Notes: generated from the letters alone by a model not told the origin. A stretch of DNA of 64,000 bases from Bradyrhizobium canariense (GCF_900105125.1 NZ_LT629750.1:6847001-6911000); one strand, 5' to 3'. Shown: positions 48,653 to 57,612, counted from the stretch's first letter. Numbers and translations: made by a program.

Positions 48653-48924
48653 GCGGTTACCGACGGGGTACAGATTCTCGGAAGATACCCCGTCGTAGCA
48701 TTATTGAAGTCCCGGCGTCATGCCCGGCCAAAGCGGTAAAACGCCCCGATCTGCCGGGCCATCACACAATGCCAGCGCGCTCGGCGCATGGGAGCATGCC
48801 ATTTGCATCGGACCCCGGAGGCTGTTGCAATCGGCCTTGCCCGTGTAGGCTTCCGCGTCTGCAGGCCCGAAATAAGGCCACCGTCCATATGGGATGAGCA
48901 GACGAGGGAGATGGCGAAACAACC

Positions 48925-49794
48925 ATGACTGAACTCAGATACCTGGCGCCGAACACGCTTGATGAAGCGATCGGCGTATTTGCCGCTGCCGGAAATGCCG
49001 CGCGGATCCTGGCTGGCGGCACCGATCTTCTGGTGCAGATGCGCTCCGGCGCCGTGAAGCCCGGCGTGATCGTCGACATCAAGAAGATCGCCGAAATGAC
49101 GGCGATCGAACAAACCGCCGATGGCGGTTTTCGCATTGGCGCCGCCGTCCCGGGCGCGGTGCTTTCAGAACATCCGCGCTTCGGCAAGGTCTGGCCCGGC
49201 GTGCTGGAGGCGGTGAATCTCATCGGTTCCACCCAGGTTCAGGGCCGCGCCTCCGCAGGCGGCAATCTCTGCAACGGCTCGCCGGCCGGCGATAGCGTGC
49301 CCGCCATGGTCGCGGCCGGCGCCATTGTCACGCTGCAGGGGCCAAACGGCCGTCGCCAGATGCCGGTGGAACAAGTGCCGGCGGGTCCGGGCCGCACCAA
49401 TCTGTTGCCCGGCGAGATCCTGGTCGGTTTTACATTGCCGCCGCGGCCGAGGGGCTCGAGCGACGCTTATTTGCGCATGATCCCGCGCACCGAAATGGAC
49501 ATCGCCGTGGTTGGCTGTGGCGTTAGTCTGACTATGAAGGACGGCGTCTGCACTGCGGCGCGCGTCGGCCTCGGCGCGGTGGCGCCGACTGTGCTGCTGG
49601 TCGAGGCTGCGGCGAAAGCGTTGATCGGCAGCCATCTCGACGATGCCGCGCTCAACACGGCCGCGGCCGCGTGCTCCGCCGCCTGCCGTCCGATCGACGA
49701 CAAGCGCGGCACCATCGCCTATCGCACCAAAGTCGCCGGCGTGCTCTTGAGGCGCACGGTGGCGATCGCGGCGAAGCGCGCGGGGAGGAATTGA
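48925..49794 (+). CDS. Molybdenum hydroxylase FAD-binding (medium) subunit
   Basis: 289 residues of the xanthine dehydrogenase/CoxM type. FAD-contact motifs are ARILAGGTDLLVQMRSG (residues 27-43) and GRASAGGNLCNGSPAGDSVPAM, and the C-terminal CO-dehydrogenase flavoprotein domain is present. It carries electrons from the Fe-S subunit to the final acceptor. It is the first gene of a three-gene operon, 1 bp before the Fe-S subunit gene. Confidence 0.9.
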   Translation: MTELRYLAPNTLDEAIGVFAAAGNAARILAGGTDLLVQMRSGAVKPGVIVDIKKIAEMTAIEQTADGGFRIGAAVPGAVLSEHPRFGKVWPGVLEAVNLIGSTQVQGRASAGGNLCNGSPAGDSVPAMVAAGAIVTLQGPNGRRQMPVEQVPAGPGRTNLLPGEILVGFTLPPRPRGSSDAYLRMIPRTEMDIAVVGCGVSLTMKDGVCTAARVGLGAVAPTVLLVEAAAKALIGSHLDDAALNTAAAACSAACRPIDDKRGTIAYRTKVAGVLLRRTVAIAAKRAGRN

Positions 49795-49795
49795 C

Positions 49796-50278
49796 ATGGC
49801 GAAATTGCATGTCTCCACCACCGTCAACGGCGAGCCGATGGAGTTTCTGTGCGAGCCGAACGACACCATGCTGGATGCGCTGCGCGGGCCGCTTGGCCTG
49901 ACCGGCTCGAAGGAAGGCTGCGCGTCCGGTGATTGCGGCGCGTGCAGCATCACGCTGGATGATCGCCTCGTCTGTTCCTGTCTGATGCTCGCAGCCGAAG
50001 CCGAAGGCCATGAGTTGCGCACCATCGAAGGCATGGCCAAGGGCGACAGGCTGCATCCATTACAGCAGAAGTTTCTGGAAATGGCGGCACTGCAATGTGG
50101 CATCTGCACGTCAGGCATGCTGGTCGCTTCCGATGCGTTGCTGCAGAAGAATCCGCGGCCGAGCGAGGAAGAAGTCCGCTTCTGGCTCGCCGGCAATCTC
50201 TGCCGGTGCACCGGCTACGACAAGATCGTGCGCGCGGTTCTGGAGACCGCCGCTGAAATGCGGGAGGCAGCACAATGA
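49796..50278 (+). CDS. Molybdenum hydroxylase [2Fe-2S] (small) subunit
   Basis: 160 residues. The plant-type [2Fe-2S] cluster motif is GCASGDCGACSI with a further Cys in RLVCSC, and the second cluster domain has LQCGICTSGML and GNLCRCTGYDKIV. This eight-Cys pattern is standard for CoxS-type subunits. It passes electrons from the molybdenum site to the FAD subunit. ATG 49796 follows GAGGAA. Its stop overlaps the start of the large subunit (ATGA). Confidence 0.93.
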   Translation: MAKLHVSTTVNGEPMEFLCEPNDTMLDALRGPLGLTGSKEGCASGDCGACSITLDDRLVCSCLMLAAEAEGHELRTIEGMAKGDRLHPLQQKFLEMAALQCGICTSGMLVASDALLQKNPRPSEEEVRFWLAGNLCRCTGYDKIVRAVLETAAEMREAAQ

Positions 50279-52518
50279 ATGTCATCACCAACAACAAGTG
50301 GATCGGCCAGCGGACGATCAGACCTGACGGCGTCGACAAGGTCACGGGCCGCGCGGCCTTTGCCGCCGATACCACCATGCCCGGCATGATCTGGGGCAAG
50401 GTCAAGCGCAGCCCGCATCCGCATGCGCGCATCAAATCGATCGACACCTCGAAGGCCGAGGCGCTGCCGGGCGTCAAGGCCGTGGTCACTGCGCGCGACG
50501 TGGTCGATTTCCCGATCGACAAGTCGGTCATGCTCGGTATCCAGGACATGCGCTGGATGTGCCGCAACGTGATGGCGCGCGAGAAAGCGCTGTTCCCCGG
50601 CCACCCGGTCGCTGCTGTCGCCGCTACCACGGAGGCGATTGCGGCGAAGGCCTGCGAACTGATCGAGGTCGATTACGAGGTGCTGCCGTGGTCGATCGAG
50701 ATCGACGATGCGATCAAGCCCGACGCGCCCATCCTGCACGAGTTCAACAAGTTCGAAGGCAAGCCGTCGAACATCGCAGGCCGGCTCGAGATCAAGAAGG
50801 GCGACGTCGCGCAGGGATTCCAGGAGGCTGAAATCGTCGTCGAGCGCAGCTTCACCACGCGCCCGGTGCATCAGGGCTATATCGAGCCGCACGCCTGTCT
50901 CGTCAGCGTCGGCGCCGACAACAAGACCACGATCTGGAGCTCGAGCCAGGGCCAGTTCATGGTGCGCGCGATGACCGCGCATCTGAGCGGGATTCCGCAG
51001 AGCGACATCCGCGCCATTCCCGCCGAAATCGGCGGCGGCTTTGGCGGCAAGACCATCGTCTACCTCGAGCCGCTGGCGACGTTGCTCGCTAAGAAATCCG
51101 GCCGTCCGGTGAAGATGGTGATGACCCGCGAGGAAGTGATGCGGGCGACCGGGCCCACCTCCGGCTCGAAGAGCACGGTCAAGATCGGCGCGAAGAAGGA
51201 CGGCACGATCGTCGCAGCCCAAGGCACCTTCTATCTGCAGGCCGGTGCGCTGCCGGGCTCGCCGATCCGCGGTGCGGTCGGCTGCAGCTTCTCGCCTTAC
51301 GATATCCCGAACGTGCTGTCGGTCGGTTACGACGTGCTCTCCAACCGCTCCAAGGTTGCGGCCTATCGCGCGCCGGGCGCGCCGATCGGCGCCTACGCGG
51401 TGGAATGCGTGCTCGACGAACTCGCCCAAGCGCTCAAGATGGATCCGCTGGAGCTGCGGCTTAAGAATGCCGCCAAGCAGGGGACCAAGGCCTCGCACGG
51501 TCCGGTGTTTCCGCGCATCGGTTACATCGAGACGCTGGAGGCCGCGAAAGCGCATCCGCATTACAAGGCGCCGCTCGGCAGGTTGCAGGGCAGGGGCGTC
51601 GCCAGCGGCTTCTGGTTCAACGCCGGCGGTGAATCGAGCGCGCAGGTCAACATCACCGAGGACGGCAACGTCGTCGTCACCACGGGCCATCCCGATATCG
51701 GCGGCTCGCGCGCGGCGATCGCCAATATCTGCGCCGAGCTGCTCGGCATCGACTACCGCCGTATCTCGGTTCTCATCGGCGACACCGCGACGATCGGCTT
51801 TTCGAATCTGACCGGCGGCAGCCGCGTGCTGTTTGCTTCCGCGATGGTGGTGACGCAATCGACCGACAAGGTCATCGCCACGCTGCGCGAGCGCGCCGCC
51901 AAGATCTGGGAGATCGATCCCGACGCGGTGAAATGGGAAAACGGCGCGGCGCATCCGGCGAGCCCCAACGCCGGCCAGTTCGAACCGCTGACATTGGCGG
52001 AGCTTGCTGCAAAAGCCCCGCAGATGGGCGGGCCGATCGGCGCCGGCGTGCAGCTCAACACCGAAGGCGCGGAAGGCGGTTTCGGCACGCATATCTGCGA
52101 CGTCGAGGTGGATGTCGAACTCGGCATCGTGCGCGTCATCAGATACACGGCAGTACAGGACGTCGGCCGCGCCGTGCATCCGAGCTATGTCGAGGGCCAG
52201 ATGCAGGGCGGTGTCGCGCAAGGCATCGGCTGGGCGCTCAACGAGGAATACATCTACAACCGCGACGGCAAGGTCGATAATCCCGGCTTCCTCGACTATC
52301 GCATGCCGGTCTGTTCCGATCTGCCGATGCTCGACACTGTGATGGTCGAGGTGCCGAACCCGAAGCATCCGCAAGGCGTCAAGGGCGTCGGCGAAGTGCC
52401 GCTGGTGCCTGTGATGGCCGCGGTCGCCAACGCCGTCCACGACGCGCTCGGAAAGCGCTTCTATAGTTTGCCGATGTCGCCGCCGAAGGTATTGGCGGGG
52501 CTGGAAGCGACGGAGTGA
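50275..52518 (+). CDS. Molybdenum hydroxylase large (molybdopterin-binding) subunit
   Basis: 747 residues of the xanthine dehydrogenase/aldehyde oxidase family. Recognisable blocks are RPDGVDKVTGRAAFAADTTMPGMIWGKVKRSPHPHARI, EIGGGFGGK, YRAPGAPIGAYAVECVLDELAQAL and the C-terminal KGVGEVPLVPVMAAVANAVHDALG with the active-site Glu. It lacks the CO-dehydrogenase AYRCSFR-type loop, so carbon monoxide is not the substrate; a hydroxylation of an aromatic, N-heterocyclic or acyl-CoA compound is likely. ATG overlaps the small-subunit stop, with GGGAGG upstream. No cofactor-insertion gene of the XdhC/CoxF type lies in the window. Confidence 0.9.
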   Translation: MNVITNNKWIGQRTIRPDGVDKVTGRAAFAADTTMPGMIWGKVKRSPHPHARIKSIDTSKAEALPGVKAVVTARDVVDFPIDKSVMLGIQDMRWMCRNVMAREKALFPGHPVAAVAATTEAIAAKACELIEVDYEVLPWSIEIDDAIKPDAPILHEFNKFEGKPSNIAGRLEIKKGDVAQGFQEAEIVVERSFTTRPVHQGYIEPHACLVSVGADNKTTIWSSSQGQFMVRAMTAHLSGIPQSDIRAIPAEIGGGFGGKTIVYLEPLATLLAKKSGRPVKMVMTREEVMRATGPTSGSKSTVKIGAKKDGTIVAAQGTFYLQAGALPGSPIRGAVGCSFSPYDIPNVLSVGYDVLSNRSKVAAYRAPGAPIGAYAVECVLDELAQALKMDPLELRLKNAAKQGTKASHGPVFPRIGYIETLEAAKAHPHYKAPLGRLQGRGVASGFWFNAGGESSAQVNITEDGNVVVTTGHPDIGGSRAAIANICAELLGIDYRRISVLIGDTATIGFSNLTGGSRVLFASAMVVTQSTDKVIATLRERAAKIWEIDPDAVKWENGAAHPASPNAGQFEPLTLAELAAKAPQMGGPIGAGVQLNTEGAEGGFGTHICDVEVDVELGIVRVIRYTAVQDVGRAVHPSYVEGQMQGGVAQGIGWALNEEYIYNRDGKVDNPGFLDYRMPVCSDLPMLDTVMVEVPNPKHPQGVKGVGEVPLVPVMAAVANAVHDALGKRFYSLPMSPPKVLAGLEATE

Positions 52519-52661
52519 TGTTCCGCAGCAAAGCATAATCGCCAATCAACGATAACACAGCCGCGGCTCCATTGGGGCCGCCATCGGTCCGTGCCTGGCG
52601 CGGGCCCGCTGGATTAATCCGTACCGTCAATGAGCACCTCGGGCGTCTGGAGCTACAACGA

Positions 52662-53546
52662 ATGACCGACGAATCCACCTACACGCCGCCGAAAGTCTGG
52701 ACCTGGAACAAGGAGAGCGGCGGCCGGTTCGCCAGCATCAACCGCCCGATCGCGGGATCGACGCATGACAAGGAGCTGCCGGTCGGCCGCCATCCGCTGC
52801 AGCTTTATTCGCTGGCGACACCGAACGGCCAGAAGGTCACGATCATGCTGGAAGAGCTGCTGGCGGCGGGCCATCGCGGCGCGGAATATGACGCCTGGCT
52901 GATCAAGATCGACGGCGAGCAATTCGGTTCTGGTTTCGTCGCGGTCAATCCGAACTCGAAAATCCCGGCGCTGATGGACCGCAGCGGCCCGAAGCCGATC
53001 CGGCTGTTCGAATCCGGCTCGATCCTGCTGCATCTGGCGGAAAAATTCGGCGCCTTCCTGCCCACCGACGCCGCCGGCCGCGCCGAATGCCTGTCGTGGC
53101 TGTTCTGGCAGATGGGCAGCGCGCCCTATCTCGGCGGCGGGTTCGGCCATTTCTATGCCTATGCGCCGACCAAGATCGAATACGCCATCGACCGCTTCGC
53201 GATGGAGACCAAGCGGCAGCTCGACGTGCTCGACCGCCGCCTTGCCGACAACGAATATCTCGCCGGCGACCAGTACACGATCGCCGATATCGCGGTGTTT
53301 CCCTGGTATGGCGGCCTGGCTCAGGGCCTGCTGTACGGCGCGGGCGAATTTCTCTCGGTGCAGGACTACAAGAACCTGCAGCGCTGGACCGCGGCGATCG
53401 CCAAGCGTCCGCCGGTGCAGCGCGGGCGCATGGTCAACCGCACCTGGGGCGATCCATCGAGCCAGCTGCATGAGCGCCACGACGCCGGCGATTTCGAAAC
53501 CAGAACGCAGGACAAGATCGGAGAGGCCGCCACCGCGCCCTCATAA
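52662..53546 (+). CDS. yghU: Glutathione-dependent disulfide-bond oxidoreductase (YghU-like GST)
   Basis: 294 residues. The thioredoxin-like N-terminal domain of a GST starts near residue 45 (LQLYSLATPNGQKVTIMLEELL, with the Asn-Gly-Gln glutathione site). The helical C-terminal domain contains GRAECLSWLFWQMGSAPYLGGGFGHFYAYAP and the N-capping/hydrophobic staple ADIAVFPWYGG. The long N-terminal extension YTPPKVWTWNKESGGRFASINRPIAG is the hallmark of YghU/YfcG-type enzymes, which reduce disulfides with glutathione. It starts at ATG 52662, 143 bp after the large-subunit gene on the same strand. Confidence 0.9.
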   Translation: MTDESTYTPPKVWTWNKESGGRFASINRPIAGSTHDKELPVGRHPLQLYSLATPNGQKVTIMLEELLAAGHRGAEYDAWLIKIDGEQFGSGFVAVNPNSKIPALMDRSGPKPIRLFESGSILLHLAEKFGAFLPTDAAGRAECLSWLFWQMGSAPYLGGGFGHFYAYAPTKIEYAIDRFAMETKRQLDVLDRRLADNEYLAGDQYTIADIAVFPWYGGLAQGLLYGAGEFLSVQDYKNLQRWTAAIAKRPPVQRGRMVNRTWGDPSSQLHERHDAGDFETRTQDKIGEAATAPS

Positions 53547-53563
53547 ACGAAAACAGGTCGCCG

Positions 53564-54430
53564 ATGATGGATTCGATCAGGCGCACCATACTGACAACAG
53601 GCGCTGCCGCTACCGCCATGGCTGCGGCGCCGCGCGTGTTTGCGCAACAGGCCGGGCAGGGAGCAACGACCATGGGCACTTACGAAAAAGGCAACGTCCG
53701 CATCCATTTCGAGGAGGCCGGTTCCGGCTTCCCGCTGCTGCTGATCGCCGGCGGCGGATTGAACTCGACGATATCAGGCTTCACCAGCACGATTTCGCCG
53801 TTTGACCCGATCGCGGAGTTCAAGGGCAAGTACCGCTGCATCGCCGCCGACCTGCGCAACGCCAATGCCGGCCAGTCCTCGGGCCCGCTCGAGATCGAGC
53901 GCCCCTGGGACTCCTATACCGACGACCACCTCGGCCTGATGGACCATCTCGGCATCGACAAGTTCATGGTGCTGGGCTTCTGCATCGGCGGCCCGTTCAT
54001 CTGGAATCTCCTGAAGCGGGCGCCGGACCGTGTCGTCGCCGCCGTGCTGGCGCAGCCCAGCGGATCGCGTCCGGAACTGCGCGACTTCTTCTACGACGGC
54101 AATATGAAAAACTGGGGGCCGGAGCTGGTCAAACGCCGGCCGGACCTGACGATGGAGACGGTCGACAAGTTCCTGACCCGGATGTACCGCACCGATCCCG
54201 ACTTCGTCTTCACCGTGACGCGCGATTTCGTGCGCAACTGCGAGACGCCGGTGCTGATCCTCCCCGACGATGTCCCGGCCCATCCCTATGCGGTGGCGAT
54301 GGAGGCCGCGATGCTGGCGCCAAAGGCCGAAGTCAGCATGTTCCCGTGGAAGGAGCCCAAGGAGCGGATTCCGCTGGCGGTGCGCCAGATCCATTCCTTC
54401 CTGCGCGCGCACCGGCCTGCGTCGACGTAA
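53564..54430 (+). CDS. Tat-exported alpha/beta hydrolase with Cys in the nucleophile elbow
   Basis: 288 residues. A twin-arginine signal (SIRRTILTTGAAATAMAAAPRVFA) points to the periplasm. The oxyanion strand is LLLIAGGGLNSTISG; the elbow reads G-F-C-I-G with Cys140 where most members have Ser, followed by ILPDDVPAHPYAVAMEAA. Dienelactone hydrolases use such a Cys. A Ser mutated to Cys can also mean loss of hydrolysis. The likely catalytic His near the C-terminus is less clear (KEPKERIPLAVRQIHSFL). It lies 17 bp after the YghU-like gene and is probably co-transcribed. Confidence 0.8.
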   Translation: MMDSIRRTILTTGAAATAMAAAPRVFAQQAGQGATTMGTYEKGNVRIHFEEAGSGFPLLLIAGGGLNSTISGFTSTISPFDPIAEFKGKYRCIAADLRNANAGQSSGPLEIERPWDSYTDDHLGLMDHLGIDKFMVLGFCIGGPFIWNLLKRAPDRVVAAVLAQPSGSRPELRDFFYDGNMKNWGPELVKRRPDLTMETVDKFLTRMYRTDPDFVFTVTRDFVRNCETPVLILPDDVPAHPYAVAMEAAMLAPKAEVSMFPWKEPKERIPLAVRQIHSFLRAHRPAST

Positions 54431-54512
54431 CACAGCGATATTGGCGAATGGCGGGGAACCGGATTGGCAATCGCGGATTGGTTGATCGCGAACACGCACG
54501 GGGAGTGCTGTC

Positions 54513-54701
54513 ATGCGCCTTCATACATATCGGGACCAAAGCCGCGCCAGGCACTTCGACCTGATTAGCGGCGGCGACCATTCAAGGTCGATCGACCTCG
54601 TCCTGGCCATCGCGTCGGGCATGCTGGTGGTCGGCGCCGCCTGTGCGCTGCTGGTCCCCTTCACCTCGACCGTGGCCGGTTTGAGCCAGTGGGTCCACTG
54701 A
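54513..54701 (+). CDS. Small single-pass membrane protein (62 residues)
   Basis: 62 residues. A basic N-terminus (LHTYRDQSRARHFDLISGGDHSRSID) is followed by one membrane helix LVLAIASGMLVVGAACALLVPFTS and a short tail. GGGAG lies about 10 nt before ATG 54513. No function is known; similar short proteins with a positive head and one helix are frequent in Bradyrhizobium-type genomes. Confidence 0.55.
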   Translation: MRLHTYRDQSRARHFDLISGGDHSRSIDLVLAIASGMLVVGAACALLVPFTSTVAGLSQWVH

Positions 54702-54844
54702 AACAGACCTGCGCTAAAACAGACCTGCAGTGAGAGGCCGCGCGAGATCGGCAATTGCCTTGTGAGCACGTTGCCGTGAACTTGGATCTTAAACCCGAGC
54801 CGCGTGTTGCAGGGATGGTGGCGATCTGGAACGGGAGTTCCATC

Positions 54845-55012
54845 GTGAGCAATATCCCTCTCGATCTTCAAAGACGCTTCGAGCAGCGATGGGCTGCCCG
54901 GTTCACCTCGCCGGCGCCGAAAAAAGTCGTTTCAAAGCGCGCGCTGCCACTGGGTCCCCCAGTGCGGCAGAAAAAACCGCCGCCGCGGCTTGGCAGGCCG
55001 GCGCAGCCGTAG
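54845..55012 (+). CDS. Small conserved hypothetical protein (55 residues)
   Basis: 55 residues from GTG 54845: SNIPLDLQRRFEQRWAARF, then a Lys/Pro/Arg-rich tail ending RLGRPAQP. I recognise the 'IPxDLQRRxEQRWAARF' opening from short Bradyrhizobium-type proteins of unknown function. The start is favoured by GGGAG 7 nt upstream; longer starts in the same frame lack one. The basic, Pro-rich tail suggests an unstructured nucleic-acid- or protein-binding peptide. Confidence 0.55.
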   Translation: MSNIPLDLQRRFEQRWAARFTSPAPKKVVSKRALPLGPPVRQKKPPPRLGRPAQP

Positions 55013-55107
55013 AAACCTGGCCTCGCAGGGTCAACGTCATCCTGAGGAGCGGCCACTTGGCCGCGTCTCGAAGGATGAAGCCGCGGTGCGCTGCCCCGCA
55101 AGCCAGG

Positions 55108-55725
55108 CTATCTCGCGGGCGCGCCTTCGGCCGGCGGAAATACGATGCGGTCGTCGGTGCGGCAGTAGCGATCGGCGAACATGCGGCCGACCGGGTGATA
55201 CTTCTCCATGTGCACGCGCATCGAACTCGTGTCCCACAATTCGTCGCGGATATAGAAATTGATGCCTTCGCCCATGATCAATAGCCGGTCGCTGTTGACG
55301 TCGATCGTCTTCCAGGTCTTGCATTCCAGCGCCCATGGCGCATCCGCCAGGCGCGGCACCGCGACTTTGGACGAGGGCGCGAGCTTGAGCCCGAGATAGC
55401 CGGGCTCGCCGACCTCGGGCGGAAAGTCGCCGCTGGAATCGTGCATCGCCCGCGCCAGCGGTTCATCGGTCATGTTGACCACGAACTCGCCGGTGCGCTC
55501 GATGTTGACCACGGTGTCCTTGACGCGGCCGTCGGGACGCAGGCTGGCGGCGAAGATGCAGAGCGGCGGATCCTCGCACAGCACGTTGAAGAAGCTGAAG
55601 GGTGCGGCGTTGACGACACCGGTGGGGCCGAGCGTCGTCACCCAGGCGATCGGCCGCGGCAGCACGAATCCGGCCAGCAATTTGTAGCGCTCGCGAGGGG
55701 CGAGATCGTGAGGGGCGTATTCCAT
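55108..55725 (-). CDS. Flavin reductase family protein 2
   Basis: 205 residues. It begins MEYAPHDLAPRERYKLLAGFVLPRPIAWVTTLGPTGVVNAAPFSFFNVLCEDPPLCIF, the core of the flavin reductase (DIM6/NTAB) family, with DTVVNIERTGEFVVNMTDEPLARAMHDSSGDF. It probably binds FMN and serves an oxygenase or reduces flavin. ATG 55725 follows GGAGT; open codons upstream extend into the repeats and were excluded. It differs clearly from the member at 26862 (which begins with a VTEKDLHYYEP head). Confidence 0.87.
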   Translation of the reverse strand: MEYAPHDLAPRERYKLLAGFVLPRPIAWVTTLGPTGVVNAAPFSFFNVLCEDPPLCIFAASLRPDGRVKDTVVNIERTGEFVVNMTDEPLARAMHDSSGDFPPEVGEPGYLGLKLAPSSKVAVPRLADAPWALECKTWKTIDVNSDRLLIMGEGINFYIRDELWDTSSMRVHMEKYHPVGRMFADRYCRTDDRIVFPPAEGAPAR

Positions 55726-55789
55726 ATGATAACTCCGGGCGGCAACATTTGTGCGTCCTGGCTTAAGCTTCGAACGCAATAGGTTATCG

Positions 55790-55813
55790 TCGTCCCGGCG
55801 TTCGCCGGGACAA
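55790..55813. repeat. Short 'CGTCCCGGC...GCCGGGAC' hairpin
   Basis: CGTCCCGGCG TTC GCCGGGACAA forms a 9-bp stem. Similar hairpins occur at about 61790-61810 (CGTCCCGGCCTGGAGCCGGGAC) and 63711-63731. The 370-bp gap 55726-56095 holds this hairpin, the family B and family E repeats and no gene. Confidence 0.6.
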
Positions 55814-55833
55814 CATTGATAGAATAGCAGCGC

Positions 55834-55916
55834 CGTCATGGCGAGCGTGAGCGAAGCAATCCAGAGCCGCAAAAAGACTGGATTGCTTCGTCGCGAACGC
55901 TCCCCAGCAATGACGG
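55834..55916. repeat. Family B palindromic repeat, copy 2 (diverged)
   Basis: It starts CGTCATGGCGAGCGTGAGCG and ends CCCCAGCAATGACGG, with inner AAGCAATCCAGA and CTGGATTGCTTCG. More mismatches than copies 1 and 3, so it is an older or variant copy. Confidence 0.8.
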
Positions 55917-55962
55917 CCGCTTGCGCTTTTAAAGGATCGCGCCCCTACGGCATGCTCGGTCC

Positions 55963-56087
55963 CGTAGGGTGGGCAAAGCCACCGGGTCGCGCAAATGCGC
56001 GCCCGATGATAAACTCCGCGTGCCCACCATTCAGTACGCAGGTCTTGAAGGTGGGCACGGCGCAGCGCGCCTTTGCCCACCCTACAA
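55963..56087. repeat. Family E repeat ('GTAGGGTGGGCAAAG')
   Basis: CGTAGGGTGGGCAAAGCC at 55963 and CTTTGCCCACCCTACAA at 56071-56087 are inverted; an inner CGTGCCCACC / GGTGGGCACG pair adds a second stem. It ends 9 bp before the stop codon of the acyl-CoA dehydrogenase on the minus strand. Confidence 0.75.
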
Positions 56088-56095
56088 TTCTGCGC

Positions 56096-57370
56096 TTACG
56101 GCATGCTTAATTCGTGCCGCCCGACCACCATCCAGTGCACCTCATCCGGTCCGTCGGCAAAGCGCAGATGCCGCACGTCCTGGTACATTTCGGCGAGCGG
56201 GGTCCATTGCGAAATGCCGGTGGCGCCGTGCATCTGGATCGCCTGGTCGATGATCTTGCAGGTGCGCTCGGGCACCATGGCCTTGACCATGCTGACCCAG
56301 ATCCGCGCTTCCTTGTTGCCGAGCACGTCCATCGCTTTCGCAGCTTTCAGCACCATCAGCCGCATCGCCTCGATCTCGCAGCGCGCCTGCGCGATGATCT
56401 GCAAATTGCCGCCGAGATGGGCGATCTTGTTGCCGAACGCCTGCCGCGTCAGGCCGCGCGACACCATCAAATCGAGCGCCTTTTCCGCCTTGCCGATCGT
56501 GCGCATGCAGTGATGGATGCGGCCCGGCCCGAGCCGCACCTGCGAGATCTCGAAGCCGCGGCCTTCGCCGAGCAGGATGTTCTCCTTCGGCACCCTCACA
56601 TTGTTGAAGCGCAGATGCATGTGCCCGCGCGGCGCATGGTCGTGCCCGAACACATGCATCGGCCCGAGGATCTCGACGCCGGGCGTGTCCTTGGGCACCA
56701 GGATCTGCGACTGCTGCTTGCTCGGCGGCGCGTCCGGATTGGTCTTCACCATCACGATCATGATCTTGCAGCGGGGATCGCCGAGCCCGGAGATGTAGTA
56801 TTTCTCGCCGTTGATCACCCATTCGTCGCCGTCGAGTTTGGCCGTCGTCGAGATGTTCTTGGCGTCGGACGAGGCGACATTGGGTTCGGTCATGGCGTAG
56901 GCGGAACGGATTTCGCCTGATAGCAGCGGCTTCAGCCACTTCTCCTTCTGCGCCTTGGTGCCGACGCGCTCCAGCACCTCCATGTTGCCGGTATCCGGCG
57001 CCGAGCAGTTCATGGTTTCCGAGGCCAGCGGATTTTTCGCGAGCTCGACCGCGATATAGGCGTAGTCCAGATTCTTCAGGCCCTCGCCGGTCTCGGCGTC
57101 GGGCAGGAAGAAATTCCACAGCCCTTCTTCCTTGGCCTTTGCCTTGGCCTTGCCCAGCACGTCGAGCTGGCCTTGCGTAAAGCTCCAGCGGTCGGTCTTG
57201 TTCTCGCCGAGCCGGTAAAACTCCACCGACATCGGATCGACCGTTTCCCGGATGAATTTCTTGACGTGCTCATACAGCGGCCGGACCTGATCCGACATCC
57301 TGAGGTCGTTGAGCTCTTCGCCGGGATTGAGGTTATAGGTCGTCGTGCGGGGCACGTAGGCGTGTTTCAT
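56096..57370 (-). CDS. Acyl-CoA dehydrogenase family protein (ACAD10/11-like)
   Basis: 424 residues. Typical blocks are FIRETVDPMSVEFYRLGENKTDRW, RSAYAMTEPNVASSDAKNISTTAKLDGDEWVINGEKYYISG (flavin-binding loop), FNNVRVPKENILLGEGRGFEISQVRLGPGRIHHCMRTIGKAEKALDLM and QMHGATGISQWTPLAEMYQDVRHLRFADGPDEVH. The pattern is that of the ACAD10/11-like branch acting on branched or hydroxylated acyl-CoAs; the substrate is not determinable. ATG 57370 follows GGGAGAA; ATG 57385 is weaker. It is monocistronic. Confidence 0.9.
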   Translation of the reverse strand: MKHAYVPRTTTYNLNPGEELNDLRMSDQVRPLYEHVKKFIRETVDPMSVEFYRLGENKTDRWSFTQGQLDVLGKAKAKAKEEGLWNFFLPDAETGEGLKNLDYAYIAVELAKNPLASETMNCSAPDTGNMEVLERVGTKAQKEKWLKPLLSGEIRSAYAMTEPNVASSDAKNISTTAKLDGDEWVINGEKYYISGLGDPRCKIMIVMVKTNPDAPPSKQQSQILVPKDTPGVEILGPMHVFGHDHAPRGHMHLRFNNVRVPKENILLGEGRGFEISQVRLGPGRIHHCMRTIGKAEKALDLMVSRGLTRQAFGNKIAHLGGNLQIIAQARCEIEAMRLMVLKAAKAMDVLGNKEARIWVSMVKAMVPERTCKIIDQAIQMHGATGISQWTPLAEMYQDVRHLRFADGPDEVHWMVVGRHELSMP

Positions 57371-57503
57371 GTGCAGTTCTCCCATGCTCGCGGATCGTTT
57401 CCTGCTGTGATGGGCAGGGACGATCGCTGTTCTCGTTGCCGGCACTGTAGACGGGGGCGCGGGCGCTGCACAAGCAGGCGAGGGCCTTTCAGCTCAAAGC
57501 GCG

Positions 57504-57522
57504 CGGCCGATTGAATCGGCCG
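57504..57522. other. 19-bp palindrome upstream of the acyl-CoA dehydrogenase
   Basis: CGGCCGATTGAATCGGCCG is a perfect odd-centred palindrome, 134 bp before the minus-strand start at 57370 and 91 bp before the plus-strand start at 57613. It may be an operator for either gene or a hairpin in a leader. Confidence 0.35.
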
Positions 57523-57612
57523 TCACGGCAATTCCGCCGTCATGAACGGATGGATATTGCCCGCGCATCCTCATCTGAATTAACGTCGCGTCGAATCACC
57601 GGAGGTTGAGGG

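Noticed and set aside
50215..52545. A 776-codon open frame on the minus strand, antisense to the molybdenum hydroxylase large subunit
   Set aside because: It mirrors the GC-rich third positions of the real gene, has Arg/His/Asp-rich low-complexity translation and no domain; the plus-strand gene has clear family motifs.
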